From Scilla litardierei (taxonomy: Eukaryota > Streptophyta > Magnoliopsida > Asparagales > Asparagaceae), in contig CM061140.1 of assembly GCA_030789695.1 (NCBI GenBank), positions 171,826,319 through 171,890,318 on the forward strand: DNA of 64,000 bases. The letters run 5' to 3'. The notes beneath the pieces are model-generated. The model did not search any database. It was not told the DNA's origin and worked only from the letters and a program-made list of their open reading frames with translations. Of this stretch, positions 34,331-46,347 are shown piece by piece. Every line of letters begins with the position of its first letter. Positions within the stretch are counted from its first letter, which is position 1. The translations under genes were made by a program, and so were the position numbers.

Positions 34331-34627
34331 TTCACCACAAGATATTTATAAGTCATTTGAAGCAACATTTCTTCCTATTTATATACCCCAACAATTCACA
34401 AACGATAGACGAAATCATCACAAAAGCAATGACCCAAGTCCTGTTATTAATAGTTATAGTCAGACCATTCAAAATAAATAAACAATCACCAACGCAATAG
34501 AAGAGAAACCCCTTTGCTGATGTCCATTCCTATGATTGCCTTGATCATTTAGCTACTACAATCCGTAGCAGTAACAACAGCACAAGTAGTCAATAACATC
34601 AAAAAAAGATTACAAATTAAGAAGTGG
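34331..34627. other. Unassigned stretch of old copia
   Basis: AT-rich, between the reverse copia and the 3' LTR of the old copia. No RT or RNase H motif recognised. Confidence 0.35.
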
Positions 34628-35059
34628 TGTTGGATAGTAATTTGTATCTCAAAAAAATCTGGGTCAAAAATCTATGATCTAAAGAAGGTATAAAACTTAT
34701 AAAATGTAGCAAGAAGATATTAAGATAGAAAAAACCTAGATTCTAGAAGTAGTAGGGAAAATCTATAGATAAAATCTAGATATTTGCATGAAGGACGTAG
34801 AAGGAAGATTGTAGATGAAAGGTTGTAGAAGAATGATTGTAGAAAAATCTAAGATGTTATGTTGTGAATATCTCTCATCAACTAAAATAGGTCTACAGAT
34901 GAGGGTGACATGTTGTAACTTGAGGTGTGAAGAAAGAAATAAAACCAAAGTTAAAGCTAGTCGCGTTTCTCTACAGTCATTCTCTTTCGTTTCTTATATA
35001 TTACAACTCAATGTTCTCTCCTACAAATTTCTTTGTACTTAAGCCCAACTGTCCCAACA
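34628..35059 (+). repeat. 3' LTR of the old copia
   Basis: TGTTGGATAGTAATTTGTAT to TGTCCCAACA, 432 bp. It is the uninterrupted partner of 26,220-27,988 and shares the GAAGAAAGAAATAAAACCAA stretch and TTACAACTCAA. Confidence 0.7.
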
Positions 35060-35872
35060 AAGTTGATGGTATATACACAACTAGAGATAAAATTAGCTAC
35101 AGACACTCAGTTGACTCAAATGATGTTACTGAGCTACAACAAGAGTCCTAATAATCGGATTAGAGTTAACATCTACAAGACAATGAATTTTTGTATCTAA
35201 AAAGGAACCTAAAAACCTTAGGGAGGCATGGAACTAGTATTCCTAACTAAGTCTACAATGCAAAATGGACATTCTCAAATATATGTCTTCTCCAAACAAA
35301 TTTGGCCTCTCTCTCTCAACCACCTAAATGTCAAATAAAAAAGTAATATTCTTATATCTAACTACATGCTAAACATTGTAAATTTTTGTATCCAAATTTT
35401 CTTCTAGTTCATGTGTGTTAGTTTACATGACCCATTTCTCCTTCTCGATTCCTTTTTTTTTGGTTGGGTGAGACATTGTATAAAGCCATCAACGTACAGC
35501 CAATAAAGCTAAGACTGAGTAAAGCATATAGATGTAGATGAATAAAACTCCAAAACTAATTAGTCTATAGAAACATTGTACCCAGACTTGCTAGCTGATT
35601 TCTCTTTAATTAGCACTAGTATGAATTTGCAGAAGCAATTAAGACGTTTTTTCCCGTACAGCCCAAACAATTGGAATCTCATTTATGAAAGAAAACAAGA
35701 GAGTAGGGCAGAAAATTGAAATAGTGACGCATAATAAATAGAGACTTACCAAACATCTCAAATCACAAGTAAACTTTACGGGAAAAATGAAAAATTCGGA
35801 GTTATACCAAAAAAAAAACTCAAAACAAAGTAACCCAAAGTCGAGGAATTTAATTCTGGGCAAAGAGACAAC
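35060..35872 (-). other. Presumed intron 1 of the MADS-box gene (3' continuation outside recognition)
   Basis: AT-rich sequence left of the exon 1 splice donor. No K-box exon was found here. TM3/SOC1 genes usually have a long first intron, so the next exon could lie beyond the old copia at 26-35 kb or beyond the window. Confidence 0.4.
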
Positions 35873-36054
35873 CTGGAGCTGGCGAACTCATAGAGCTTCC
35901 CCCTTGGCGAAAACACGATGAGTCCGACCTCAGCGTCGCAAAGCACCGAAAGCTCAAACGCCTTCTTCAAGAGCCCGCTCCGTCTCTTCGAGAAGGTCAC
36001 CTGCCTGCTGGTGGCGTTCTCTATCCTCCGCATCTCAGTCTTCCCCCTACCCAT
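35873..36054 (-). CDS. MADS-box transcription factor exon 1 (SOC1/TM3-like, partial)
   Basis: Encodes a complete MADS DNA-binding and dimerisation domain of 60 residues: [20 protein letters not shown], then [20 protein letters not shown] and [20 protein letters not shown]. In this family it binds CArG boxes as a dimer in the nucleus. The exon is 182 bp, the canonical length of MIKC MADS exon 1, and ends CTCCAG with a GT donor (GTTGTC) at 35,872-35,871. The KTEM and CDAEV signatures point to the SOC1/AGL14/AGL19 (TM3) clade, which promotes flowering or root development; the exact orthologue cannot be told from the MADS domain. Codons are undamaged. Later exons (I, K, C regions) were not found, so a truncated copy cannot be excluded. 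Confidence 0.85.
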
Positions 36055-37380
36055 CTCTCAACTAAAAGTACAAAACCCACAACAACAAAAAAATCAAGAA
36101 TCAAATCAAGGGGAAGGGGAAACTACTACACTAGCATCCCAACAGAGAGCAGATGGATAGAAGATCTAACCACAAATGGAAACTTGGTAGAGACAAAAGA
36201 GCCCAAAATCAGAAGTGTGGGTGGAAAAATTCTTCCCTGGAAAAAATTGGACGGCTCCCCTTTCCTCGTCTGTCTCCTGCTGACCTAATAAAAAAACATG
36301 TGCAGTAACGAATATTAAAAAAATTAAGAAAAGCAGAAGATGAAAGCGATCCATCACTGTGATTGGCTATTTTCATCACAGTCTCGGAGTAAAAAGGGCG
36401 TTTAATCATCGGGCGGCGCTAGTGCTTTTTTCCCCCCCTTTCCCGAAAAACAATAGCGTTTTGTGTAACGGGGGTAGTGCCGGCGGGGCCACTTTGTACG
36501 AGAAAATGATAACGGGTCCGTACGCTTTATCCAATGATACATCGACACGTAAGTTTCTCGTACTGAATCGCGATCCCCGAAGGCAAGAGTTGGGGGTCTC
36601 GTCACGTGGGTCTCGTCCTGGTATTGGGAATACCAACTAGTGGGGTGGAAAAGTGGGTTTTTTATATTAGTGCACTTAATACTTCTTCTTTTTGCGGGAG
36701 ATGGTTCTGCTTTCAATTTTCACTCTTTCGTGTCGGACCCCGGTGCAGTGGGCGTTATGTGTTGGGCTTTGGCTTTTTGCACTTTTTTTATTGTTTTAGT
36801 CGGTGGACAGAGGACGGTCCGGGGGGCCACCGCATCGGGTCGCTTTCGGGGGAGGTGTGGATGGAAACGCTGCTGGATGAAATTAGTTATCTGTTAATTT
36901 CGAAATAGTTCTATTAATGGAAAAGGGGGGCCACCCCATTGTTGGTTTGAATGGGGTCAGGGTTATTAAGGAAAAATAAATAACAGCAGAATTGAAAATG
37001 ACAGCGCACCTAATTGTCTAAACACCAGAAATGAACTTTTTCTTTTTCTTTTTCCGGTTTTCTTTATTCTGGAAAATGTTTGCACTTGATTGAAGTTTTA
37101 GATGTTTGCACTCCTCCTATAACTCCTCTTGATTTGGAGTTTATAAAGGGGAGATTGCAGTGAGAAGGAAGTAGTCTTGAGGGCAAGTATGGAGAATTTC
37201 TAGAGAGATAAAGTTCCGCCAAATCAAACCGGAAGGGCACTTGAACGGTGGCTAGTGGTTGAATTCCGTTCGTGATTTCTTCTCCGATCTCTGTGTCCGA
37301 TCTTCGACAAATTCTGGACAAGTTTTACCAAGTTATCGGGCTAAGATATGACCTTCGATATTTAGATTCTGCTTCGATAA
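36055..37380 (-). promoter_or_regulatory. Upstream (5' UTR and promoter) region of the MADS gene
   Basis: Relatively GC-balanced, low-repeat sequence upstream of the MADS ATG on the minus strand, about 1.3 kb before a (CT)n tract and a LINE relic. I saw no retroelement within it, which sets it apart from its surroundings. No clear TATA box or transcription start could be fixed. Short open frames on both strands overlap each other and match nothing known. Confidence 0.45.

Positions 37381-37383
<3 letters not shown>

Positions 37384-37410
<27 letters not shown>
37384..37410. repeat. (CT)13 microsatellite
   Basis: Uninterrupted CT run; read as (GA)n on the MADS gene strand about 1.33 kb upstream of its ATG. 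Confidence 0.95.
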
Positions 37411-37413
<3 letters not shown>

Positions 37414-37599
37414 GAAACCGCAATTATGTGTGAAGTTGAATGATCATTTGACGAACCTAACTAAGGTCAAGTCATTCTACTGGATTCTGAGCCCTCACAC
37501 TCCCAGAAAAATCAAAGAAAAGACAAGCCCAATGTCCCACATAAATAGTGGAAGAATGTATTGTGTCCACACGTGCGATATCTATTCCATTATTTTCCC

Positions 37600-38390
37600 A
37601 AGATCTTAAAGATGCGATATCTATTCCATGGCGTGAGACTCTTATTCTTAAATTGCTGGGTAGGCAGATTGGATACAATCTTATGAGAACCAAGCTAAAA
37701 AAAACGTCATGGAGACTTGAAGGAGAGTTTGAGTTGCTGGATCTGTGATATGGGTATTACTCTATTAAGTTTGACTCTGAGAATGATGAGACAAAGGTTG
37801 TGAATGACGGGCCATGGATGATCTTTGATCATTATCTCTCTGTTAGACAATAGCCCCTTGATTTCGACCCTACTAGTGCCCCCATTGACAAAACATTGGT
37901 GTGGGTCCATCTAACCTGTTTAAACCGTGCTTACTATGAGGGAAAAGTGCTCATTTCCTTGGCAAAATACATTGGACGATCGATTAAGATAGGTTAGAAT
38001 ACCCTCTCTATTAAAAGAGGACATTTTGCATGCATTTGTGTGGGAGTGGATCTACATCTTTCGGTCGTTGGACGCCTCTATTTTGAAGGGAGATGTCTGA
38101 ATGTGGAGTACGAAGGACTTCACATCATATGCCCACGATGTGGTACGGGCATTGTGATCGGGATTGTCCTCGAAATTTACAAAACAATGAAATGGAATGA
38201 GATCAGAGTGCTGCACCGGCGGTGCCTCCCTGTTCGTCGGTGGCGCAACCACAAGGTACACCAATCATTGTTTTGGAACGAGCGCAGTCTTCGGGACACA
38301 TTAAGTGGAGCAACACTGTCTCAGAGAACCAATTTGAAGAACTTGGTCAGTTACAAGAATACCAATAAGGAAATACTATGGTGGCTGTTG
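37600..38390 (+). pseudogene. LINE (L1-type) ORF1 relic with DUF4283-like domain and zinc knuckle
   Basis: Forward frames with stops and shifts encode WRETLILKLLGRQIGYNLM, EGEFELLDL, NDGPWMIFDHYLSVR, DKTLVWVHLTCL, YYEGKVLISLAKYIGRSIKI and YFEGRCLNVEYEGLHIICPRC. This is the order of plant LINE ORF1 proteins (DUF4283 domain, then a CCHC knuckle of the form CPRC-x4-H-x4-C, here split by a one-base shift near 38,142). In plant LINEs ORF1 is an RNA-binding protein. No endonuclease or RT follows; the copy ends near 38,390. Confidence 0.75.
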
Positions 38391-40017
38391 TTAGGACCGG
38401 TGGATGCATGCCACATGTAGGAATCCACTATACGTGGTTATTAGTGTTTCAAAAATTCAAGCACAAATAAAACTAATCTCTCAAGTTTAGCCTAAACTAT
38501 TTGATAGTGTTACTTACTCAAGAGCTTAATCTACACAATCTAATTACTTGCAGTGGAATAAAGAGGGATGCACAGCAAAAAATGAAACAAGTATGCAACT
38601 AGTAAAAATAGAGACAACACAAAAAAACAATCGCAAACACACGTGAATTATTTTGGTTCACCCAATGTGGGCAACTCCAGTCCCTAATCTCCAATTGGGA
38701 TTTTTTACTATTCAACAAGAGAGTAAATGCCTCACTTATTGGGCTTCCGATACACGTGCCTAGCTTCACTTACTAGGTATTCCAACAATACAATCACCAC
38801 ATTGGTCTCAAACTAGGAATTTCAAACATTATTACCAACACATAGCCTCTCTTGATAGGGTTTACGACCAAGCAACAATAATAACAACAATACCCTTTAT
38901 GTTAGGGTTTACAATGAAAGCACAAGTAAATCTTTCTTACCGCACTCACCAAAACTCCATTGAGGTGTTACAAAACTTCTAGAAGTCGTGGATTAGCACT
39001 TCCATTTAGCAATAAAGATTTGAGCTTAATTGTGAAGTGACTATGGAAACTCTCTCTTTTTGATCTCACTAAAAATGATTTAAGTGAAGCTTTGAAATGA
39101 TATCGAATCACTTGAAAACAACTTCAGAAAATAGAGATTAAAACAAGGATGTTGCAAATCAAGTTAGGCCAAAGATCAATGCTTAAAAGCTTTGAAAGTT
39201 TAAAACAAGGTTGGCCAAGAAATGAGAGATTAATGAGAGCTTAGAAATGAGTTTAGAAAGCTTTGGAAACACTTGGAATGCTTTAGAAATGAATAATAAA
39301 ATTCTCTCTTAGTTGCCCCAAAACTGCACACTAACCAGTAATATATAGGCATGAATTTGCATGTGACATATCACAGAAATAACACTGGCAACGGATTAAT
39401 ACTAGCTAGTTTCTGAGGGCAAAATTGTCCAGGCAGTCGACTGCAGTTCAACTGACAGCTGGTTGTCTGCACTGAAGCAGTCGATTGTCAGAAGAACTGG
39501 AATCGACTGTTTCTACAGTCAGAGTACAGCTTAAGATTTTCCTTCATACAACAGTAGACTGTAGTATATTTGACAGCTGGATATTTTCTGATACATGGGA
39601 AAATCTAATTTTAATGCATCTAAAATGATTCAAATATTTTTCAAAAACATTTGTATGCAAGTATAAACAAGTTTAAAACATTCCTAAGTGAGTGTAGCTC
39701 CAATCTTATGTCTATAACCTAATAATCTAAAGACAAGACTCAACAATAGTTAAAGAGTACCTAATGAAGTCCATCTCTTAAGTCTTTGATTTTTGATCTT
39801 ACAATGCCACTGTTGAGAGTCTCATTTGGCTTTATCAAGTTTCATTGAATTGGTTCTCTAATTTCCATGTGGTTTCATTTGAGTTTTCATGGCTCTTCAT
39901 GATAGAAATGACATCCTTTGACGTCTTTCCTTGGTTCTCCATTTTTTCACCAATGAACATCTTTTGAGTTATGAATATGCATGATATTAATATGATGTAT
40001 ATATGTATGTGTTAACA
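38391..40017 (-). mobile_element. Reverse copia LTR with CAGTCGACTG motifs
   Basis: On the minus strand it starts TGTTAACACATACATATATAC. It carries a dyad array (39,580-39,430) and a TATA-like GCCTATATATTAC (39,351-39,339), then a long leader typical of copia LTRs (AACCAAAATAATTCACG antisense R region near 38,650). The left edge near 38,390 and right edge (40,010-40,017) are approximate because TGTTAACA could belong to either neighbouring LTR. Confidence 0.55.
39431..39580 (-). repeat. CAGTCGACTG dyad cluster
   Basis: GCAGTCGACTGC, GCAGTCGATTGTC, GAATCGACTG and CAGTAGACTGTAG within 150 bp, about 80 bp upstream of the TATA-like box on the minus strand. It also holds two ACAGCTGG motifs. Confidence 0.65.
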
Positions 40018-40645
40018 ATAAATATGGCCTGATCCATTCCACGGCCCACGGCCCATTAATCATGGGTTGAATGAGTCAAACCTCCACTTCCCTCATTATG
40101 AGCATGAATGGATGGTGGTTACAACCTCATTAGAGCCCACTTGAATAGCCTTGAATATGCCAATTGGGGTTTAGATTAATGGTGACGGTTACACTTCATG
40201 ATGACCATTTCAAAGCCACTAATGGAGCAATGAAGGGCAACAATTATGAGGGAAGTTACAAGCCATTGGATGAGGGGATAAATACTCGGAGACCAACAGG
40301 GAATGGAGGGGCCAAATCTGAAACAGGGCTAAGTATCATACTACTAGATTCCTTCATCTTCCTCTTTCATTCTCGTATTTTATTTTCATCTATGAGAATC
40401 TAACTTGAGCATCGGAGGGGAAACGGTCAGGCCTCAACCACGGCCCTCTAACGATCTTCTTATGATGCAGGAATATGGAGATACCTCAAAGCTAGGCCAC
40501 CGTCCATCCGTAGAGTCTAATCCTAGCTCACCCCAACCCGGAGGTTCTTGTTCACGGGTCCTACTTCAACCGCTGACGAGGCTCCACCCTGACGAAGGAG
40601 CTATCTTCAGGCCAAATTACTGTTGAGCCAAAAATGAATTTAATA
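40010..40645 (+). mobile_element. Tat/LARD-type 5' LTR
   Basis: It starts TGTTAACAATAAATATGG. It has ATAAATACTCGG as a TATA-like box near 40,280 and the family hallmark AACTTGAGCATCGGAGGGG at 40,401-40,421. It is followed within two bases by a PBS of the Tat type. It shares its layout with 22,865-23,601 and the reverse copy at about 41,700-42,204. Confidence 0.65.
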
Positions 40646-40646
40646 G

Positions 40647-40665
40647 TTGGCGTCGTCTGTAGGAA
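40647..40665 (+). promoter_or_regulatory. Gypsy (Tat-type) primer binding site
   Basis: TTGGCGTCGTCTGTAGGAA resembles the known Tat-type site TTGGCGCCGTCTGTGGGAA, with CpG-type changes. It follows the LTR. Confidence 0.7.
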
Positions 40666-41699
40666 AGTTCAGAGTCAACATCCTTGTCACTCCCTGGTGT
40701 TAACAATGTTGATTCGCCCCATCGATCAGTGGCCTAAAGGGCTAACTCTTCAGGAGACGTAGAAGGACGCGCTTTTTCTCTCTCTTCTTATTCTATAGAA
40801 TTCGTTCTCCATTTGATTTTATGGAATTTGTTCTCCATTTGACTTATTATTTCAGTTGTAAGTTTCAGAAGACATTCGCCCCACCAATACAAAAGCTACT
40901 GACTGCCAACCAAAGTGGTGACCCCTCATGATGCCATTATCTTTGCGTATCTTTGCGTCATGGACCCGCAGACGTCCTTGAAGTCTAAGTCAGCAAATTT
41001 ACTTCGTCCCAAATTAGGGACAACGAAGCATCCTTTATGGGCCTCTGTTAAGGTCACACTAAAGCAGGGGGACATGGAATGAGATCCAAATCGAGCTCAT
41101 CCGCCTCCGACCCAAGGGATTTCTTCAATGAGATCCAAATGATCGACACCTCTCAGACTAATACAAGCATCGAGACCCTCGATCGAAGCTCGCTTTGACC
41201 CATCGATGCACTCTTCAGATCGGTAAGAATGCCAGGAGCGAAGCGCTCGATGCTCGACGGCGATCAAGCCATTCCTGCCCACCGAGATTAGAGAAAGAAG
41301 TCTTACGCCCATTACGAGCATCTCGCCGACCCAGCCAAGGCGTCAGATTCGACCTTTTGAACTCACAATGGATAGATCTCGACCATGTGTGCTCGTGTTT
41401 GACCCAAAACGGCTGCAATCGACCCAAGAATGAGTCTCTTTACAGTTGTGTTCGATCCTGTTAAGGCCAAAATTGACCAAGACAGTTGTCAAGATGACAT
41501 AAGCTCGAGGTGCTGAGTTGGAGCCTCGTCAGAAGTTGGAGTGGGACCCTTGGTTGGAGGAACCAGGGTCGAGTGATGGTAGTTGGAGATGATGCGATCT
41601 TCGATTGAACTATGAGCGATAGTTGCGTCGGTCGATCGAGGCTGGAAAGCTCGCCGTCGACCTTTGACGTTGGACGATGATCGTCGATCTACCCCCACA
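40666..41699. other. Internal region of the Tat/LARD-type element, non-coding
   Basis: No gag or pol motif recognised; overlapping short frames on both strands. CG-rich TCGA motifs are frequent. Probably a LARD-type non-autonomous or decayed interior. Confidence 0.4.
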
Positions 41700-42204
41700 T
41701 GGACTCGTTATGGGGGGTCGGATATGGGTTCCGACCCAAATCCCCTTCGATGCTTAAGTTAGTAGGGAACTTAAGGAAGAGATGGAGCTTGGTGCAGCTG
41801 AGATCGACACACGGAGGTTCGTCTCTAGAGTGACGGTGCAAGCTCGAATATAAGAAATGTAAGCTGATAAAGTAAAGTTCTATGTCTTAGACCTCGTACC
41901 TTGAAGATGGAACCTCTTACCTTCGTTCGTCGGTCTATTTATAGGAAATTCCACCTTGATGATGTGTAACTGTCCCTCACTAATTGGGGCACGATCTTCT
42001 CTGGGATTCGAGTTAATGGCTGCCCATTTACTCGGTCATATTAACTCTCTTCTGAATGTCGGCGTTCGTCCAACAGTCGAACGACCCATTCATCTGACTC
42101 AACTGTACCATGCTTAGAGTGCGTGGAGGCAGGTATTGAGTCGCGGATGCTAAATGGGTCGGATATGCGGATATCCAAATAGGATTCGGACCCGTGCACT
42201 AACA
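41700..42204 (-). mobile_element. Reverse Tat/LARD-type LTR
   Basis: On the minus strand it starts TGTTAGTGCACGGGTCC at 42,204 and carries AACTTAAGCATCGAAGGGG and GGTCGGAACCCATATCC near 41,760-41,710, the hallmark of the 22,865 and 40,010 LTRs. It is opposite in orientation to the 40,010 LTR only 1 kb away, so the two are not the ends of one element. Confidence 0.6.
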
Positions 42205-42597
42205 GACCCAAATCAAACAGAAGTTGAGCATCGTCATGCCAATCCTCTGAGCCTTGTCTGGAGGTCGATGCTCCTGCCAACGCTTCGACGGAGTTCGACC
42301 GTTAGAGCTCACGACGTGACCGAGGTACGAGTTCTGCCCACAACAATAAGTTGAGCCTTATATTCAAGTATCAATCTATCGATCGAGCTTCACTACCTAT
42401 CAGTCAAGCAAAGATGGTCGCTAAAATGGTCAATTGATTTTCTCTAAACCGTTTCGCTCTATCGATGGACACTTCTCCAAACCACCAACACCTCCGACTA
42501 GGATGTTGGGGGGTGACCAAATGGGTAAATGATGCTGGCAGAACAACAATGTTGATTGATCTGAGCACCTCGACCCAGCAGATCATCCGACGATGCT
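42205..42597 (-). other. Flank of the reverse Tat/LARD LTR
   Basis: TCGA-rich sequence without coding signal. It resumes at 45,563 after the inserted Del/Tekay-like LTR. Confidence 0.45.
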
Positions 42598-45562
42598 TGT
42601 CACGCCCCGTTCCCTAGAATACCCAGCATTTAAAATTTTTTTTCCAAGTATCCTGAAGAGTGAGGGTGAAAAGAGAGGAAAGAGAGAGAAAAATAAGTAA
42701 CTGAATATGCAGGCCACTGCGCACATGCTGAGATAGTACAAGTGCAGCTTCATTAAAATATCAAACAACTCATAAATAACATAGAACAACAACGACAAAT
42801 TTATATAACAACTTTCATTTACATACATAGTCCAAGTGCACCACTACACATACACCGCCACTCTCTACCTCCCAAGACAACCATGTCACACTATATAGCT
42901 ACAGCTCACACCAAATTCTACTCCTGAAACCCAACTCCAAGTCACCTCTAACCACGCTGTCCCTGCTACCTGAAAAATAGGGAGGAGCATGTCAACGCGT
43001 GTCCCAGTAGGAACCAAGTTGGATTTGGAACTCCGTTCTAAGGTTATTAATCCACAAGACCATGCAAGGAAACTAAGGCATGCAACTAAGTAACGTAATG
43101 AAAATTAAATAGCCTAGTAAGTGGATCATACCTGCGGTCCAATATCGAACTGCTGCAAAAAAAGGGTGAGCACGAATAACAACAACAATAATAATAACAT
43201 AAGTGTTCAGGCCACCATTATCTAATAAGATAAGTGCAAGTGCCTGAGACATGACACGGAGTCACAAAGAAACAGGCATGGGAAGGGGAAGTGCTGTCAG
43301 CAAAAGGAGTAACATGCAAATTCTTATTTTTTATTATTTTATAATTGTATTAATTGGAACTTGGGTAAACTGTGTGACACCAGGACCTGGACATCACCCC
43401 AAATTTGGGGTGACTGTAGCACACGGCGTTGTGGACATGTGCACTGTACGACACCGGGCCTCTCAACTCCCTCGTCCATGGCAGGAGTGAGGCTCTCCCA
43501 TAATAACACAACCTCCGTATGTTTCCTCCACTCCCGGTAAAGGCGAGTGGGTATACATATCACATATCACATAATCATTTCTCCCAACTTCTCAGTCCAG
43601 GCCTCATATCCACAATTTACTCAAATCCAACTTAAAACCCGGGTCTTACTAACTTACCCTCATTACAGAGGATTGAGACTTATTCAATTTTATAAGTTAA
43701 CATCATAAGTGACACGTTGGGGGTCTTGATGGCATGGGTATGCACATATCACCTCAACGGTCCATCATTAGATATAGGGTAATACACTCGCGTGACATGC
43801 CATATATCACAACACATCATCCACTCACAAACATGGTGTTCCCATGCCATTCAAGCCTCTAACTTCACCAATCATCACTGTGACTCAAGACCAACGTTAA
43901 CACATGCACATTCCTCAAATTACCGAATATTGCCTTCATTGAGACATTTCATCGAACACATGACGGGCGTCATTCATATCAAAGCAATACAATACCATTT
44001 ACATGTGCCAAGGGCATGAACATTAATTTTACCACACAACCATATTAAACAAGAATAATGATGGCCAATTAACCACAATTAATGAGTAAGAATAGCACTT
44101 AATGAATTCAGCTTGCTGAAATTGTAGGAAGTGACAATACATGGCCATATAACATCAGTTTTAATTGATAATTTGACAAATTGTCCCAAATGAAAGTTAT
44201 ATATATTACTCCTAGATTCACAGATAAAATTTCATGCAAAAATATTAAGTAGGTGATTTATGGTGAATTATTTGGTGAAGTGTGCCAAGTCTGTTTTCCA
44301 GACAGATTTCAGAGCCTATAAAGATTGCTGTTTTTGGGCATGTTTTAGCCAGAATTTCGAAATATAAGCACTCTGATGAAATTATAGATAACCTTGTTAA
44401 GTTTCCAACGAGACCAAGAACATAAAATTCCATTTTATTTGCAGCTATTTAGATCAATTTTGCTGAACTGTGTCAAGACTGAAGATCAAACAGATATGTT
44501 TTAAAGATAGAATTTTTACTCCTAATTTCTGAATTGAACATATATCAAAATTTATACGATTTTGGGGTAGAACTTCAAGATCTACATGGATATATATTTT
44601 TTCGAACCCTAATTCGAGCTACAGTAACCAGAATCAAGGCAACAACAGACATCAAGATTTCAGAATTTCAAACAGGATAATTTTTTCTAAGAATTTCAAA
44701 GGGAAATTTGTGAAATTGAGCCATAGCATATAAATTTAAATATCCTCATTATATATTAAGTAAAAAACATGCTTAAAAACTTAATAGCAAAAACCAATTG
44801 TTAGAATTCCAAATCCAAGAAGTTTCCTGCCTCAAAGCTCGGTTTTCTTCTCTCCTTCTCTTTCTCTTCCTTCCACCACCTTTCTCCTTGAAGCAACTTA
44901 GGTTTTCATGATTTTAGGGGGTGGGAATTAGGGTTTTCCTTTGAAGAAGGAGGTGAAAATGGGAGAGAGGGTGGCCGGCCATGCATGGGGGAGAGAGAAA
45001 ATAGAAAATGAAAAGAGAAAAGAAAAGAAAACTAAAGAAGAAGGAAGAACTTTCCTTCAAAATATCTCCACCTAGAACCCTCTTAGGATAAGCATGAAAC
45101 ATGTTAAATGACCAAAATACCCCTCCATATTCTAGGTATTTACAAGTTTGCCATTACTTTATGCACACACCACTTTAGGATGTACGCACAACAGCTTTAG
45201 TCCAAATGACTGTTTTGCCCTTCGCCTTTCTAAAAATTTATGGAGGTTGCCATTGACCCCTAACCCCTTTCACACTTGCATGGCTCTTCCTATACACATC
45301 CACGCACATCCATGCATGCATACATGCTTCACACACACGTCAAACGCATTCCTGTTGTTTTACACCCACGACGTCATTTGCACTTCTCCCGCATTCACAC
45401 TTCGCATTCTCTTCCATTAGCCATGTTTTACGGCCCAATCCCCCTTGCACTACGTCGCATACATAGATATCCACGTTTATTTCACGCCTATGTATGCACC
45501 GTAGGTAGAAATACCACGTGTGTTCAGTAGAATACTTGTATAGTGCTAAATAGGGCATGACA
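42598..45562 (+). mobile_element. Del/Tekay-like chromovirus solo LTR (2,965 bp)
   Basis: It starts TGTCACGCCCCGTTCCC and ends GGGCATGACA, so the ends are inverted (TGTCA/TGACA). TGT(A/C)ACGCCCC-type starts and LTRs near 3 kb are typical of Del/Tekay chromoviruses. Flanking 5-mers ATGCT (42,593-42,597) and ACGCT (45,563-45,567) differ by one CpG-type change and look like a decayed target duplication. No PBS or coding; a solo LTR. Confidence 0.75.
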
Positions 45563-46347
45563 ACGCTCGACAACAAGGTTTCGTTAGGGATCATTTCGAA
45601 CCTTCGACTCTCATCTGAGCCTCGTCGATGAAAGCTTCTGAGTTCCTCTCGAGCTTCATTCGAGCCGCCAACAGAACCTCGTTGGGTCGTTGAATTCATG
45701 TCAAACGATGATGCCGAAGGGGTTGGTGAAGTTCGAGCCTTTGACCAAGCTTCGTTAGCTGTGGTGAACCTTTATCCGACCCATGTACAGCCTGTACAAG
45801 GGACGATTTATCTTCCCAGCCTGATGACACGCGTCATGTTTGACTGGGCCTTCAGATCGAGATTTCGTCTGAACGTGAGGCATAGATGTTTAGGTGGAGA
45901 CGCGAACGACCACAATCCCTTGATCTAAAATCCATTTCTACGCTTTCATATCAACTAATGGATTTGTGATCCAAAATTAAAGTTTTGCAGATCTAAACTC
46001 GAACACGCTTGGATCGCGGTTTCGGTCGACTTGGACAAATTTCGACCTACTCGAGGGAGTGATTGATCTTCGTTCGATACCGAGCCTTCGACCTACATCG
46101 AAGTTCCAGCCTACATCAAGGCTTCGAGCGTCGACCCACCCAAGCTTTCGAGTTCTGACCAAGCTCCAACCAAGCATACCAAGCTTAAGGGACCCCACTC
46201 TGCCAAACTCGCAAATCTGCCGATGAGAAGCAAGTGGCAGATGCTCAGATCTCCCTCCATGATTGAGTTGGTCAGCGAACCAAATGATTTCTTCCGTGTT
46301 CTGTCCAAACTTGGACCGATCAGAGTTTAGCAACGAAAATGGGCAAG
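45563..46347 (-). other. Continuation of Tat/LARD-type sequence
   Basis: TTCGAGC/TCGACC-rich sequence matching 42,205-42,597 in style and resuming after the solo LTR. Overlapping frames on both strands reflect low stop density, not genes. Confidence 0.45.

Noticed and set aside
35060..35640. K-box exons of the MADS gene
   Set aside because: I looked on the minus strand for the I/K-region motifs and found none; calling any short frame an exon would be unsupported.
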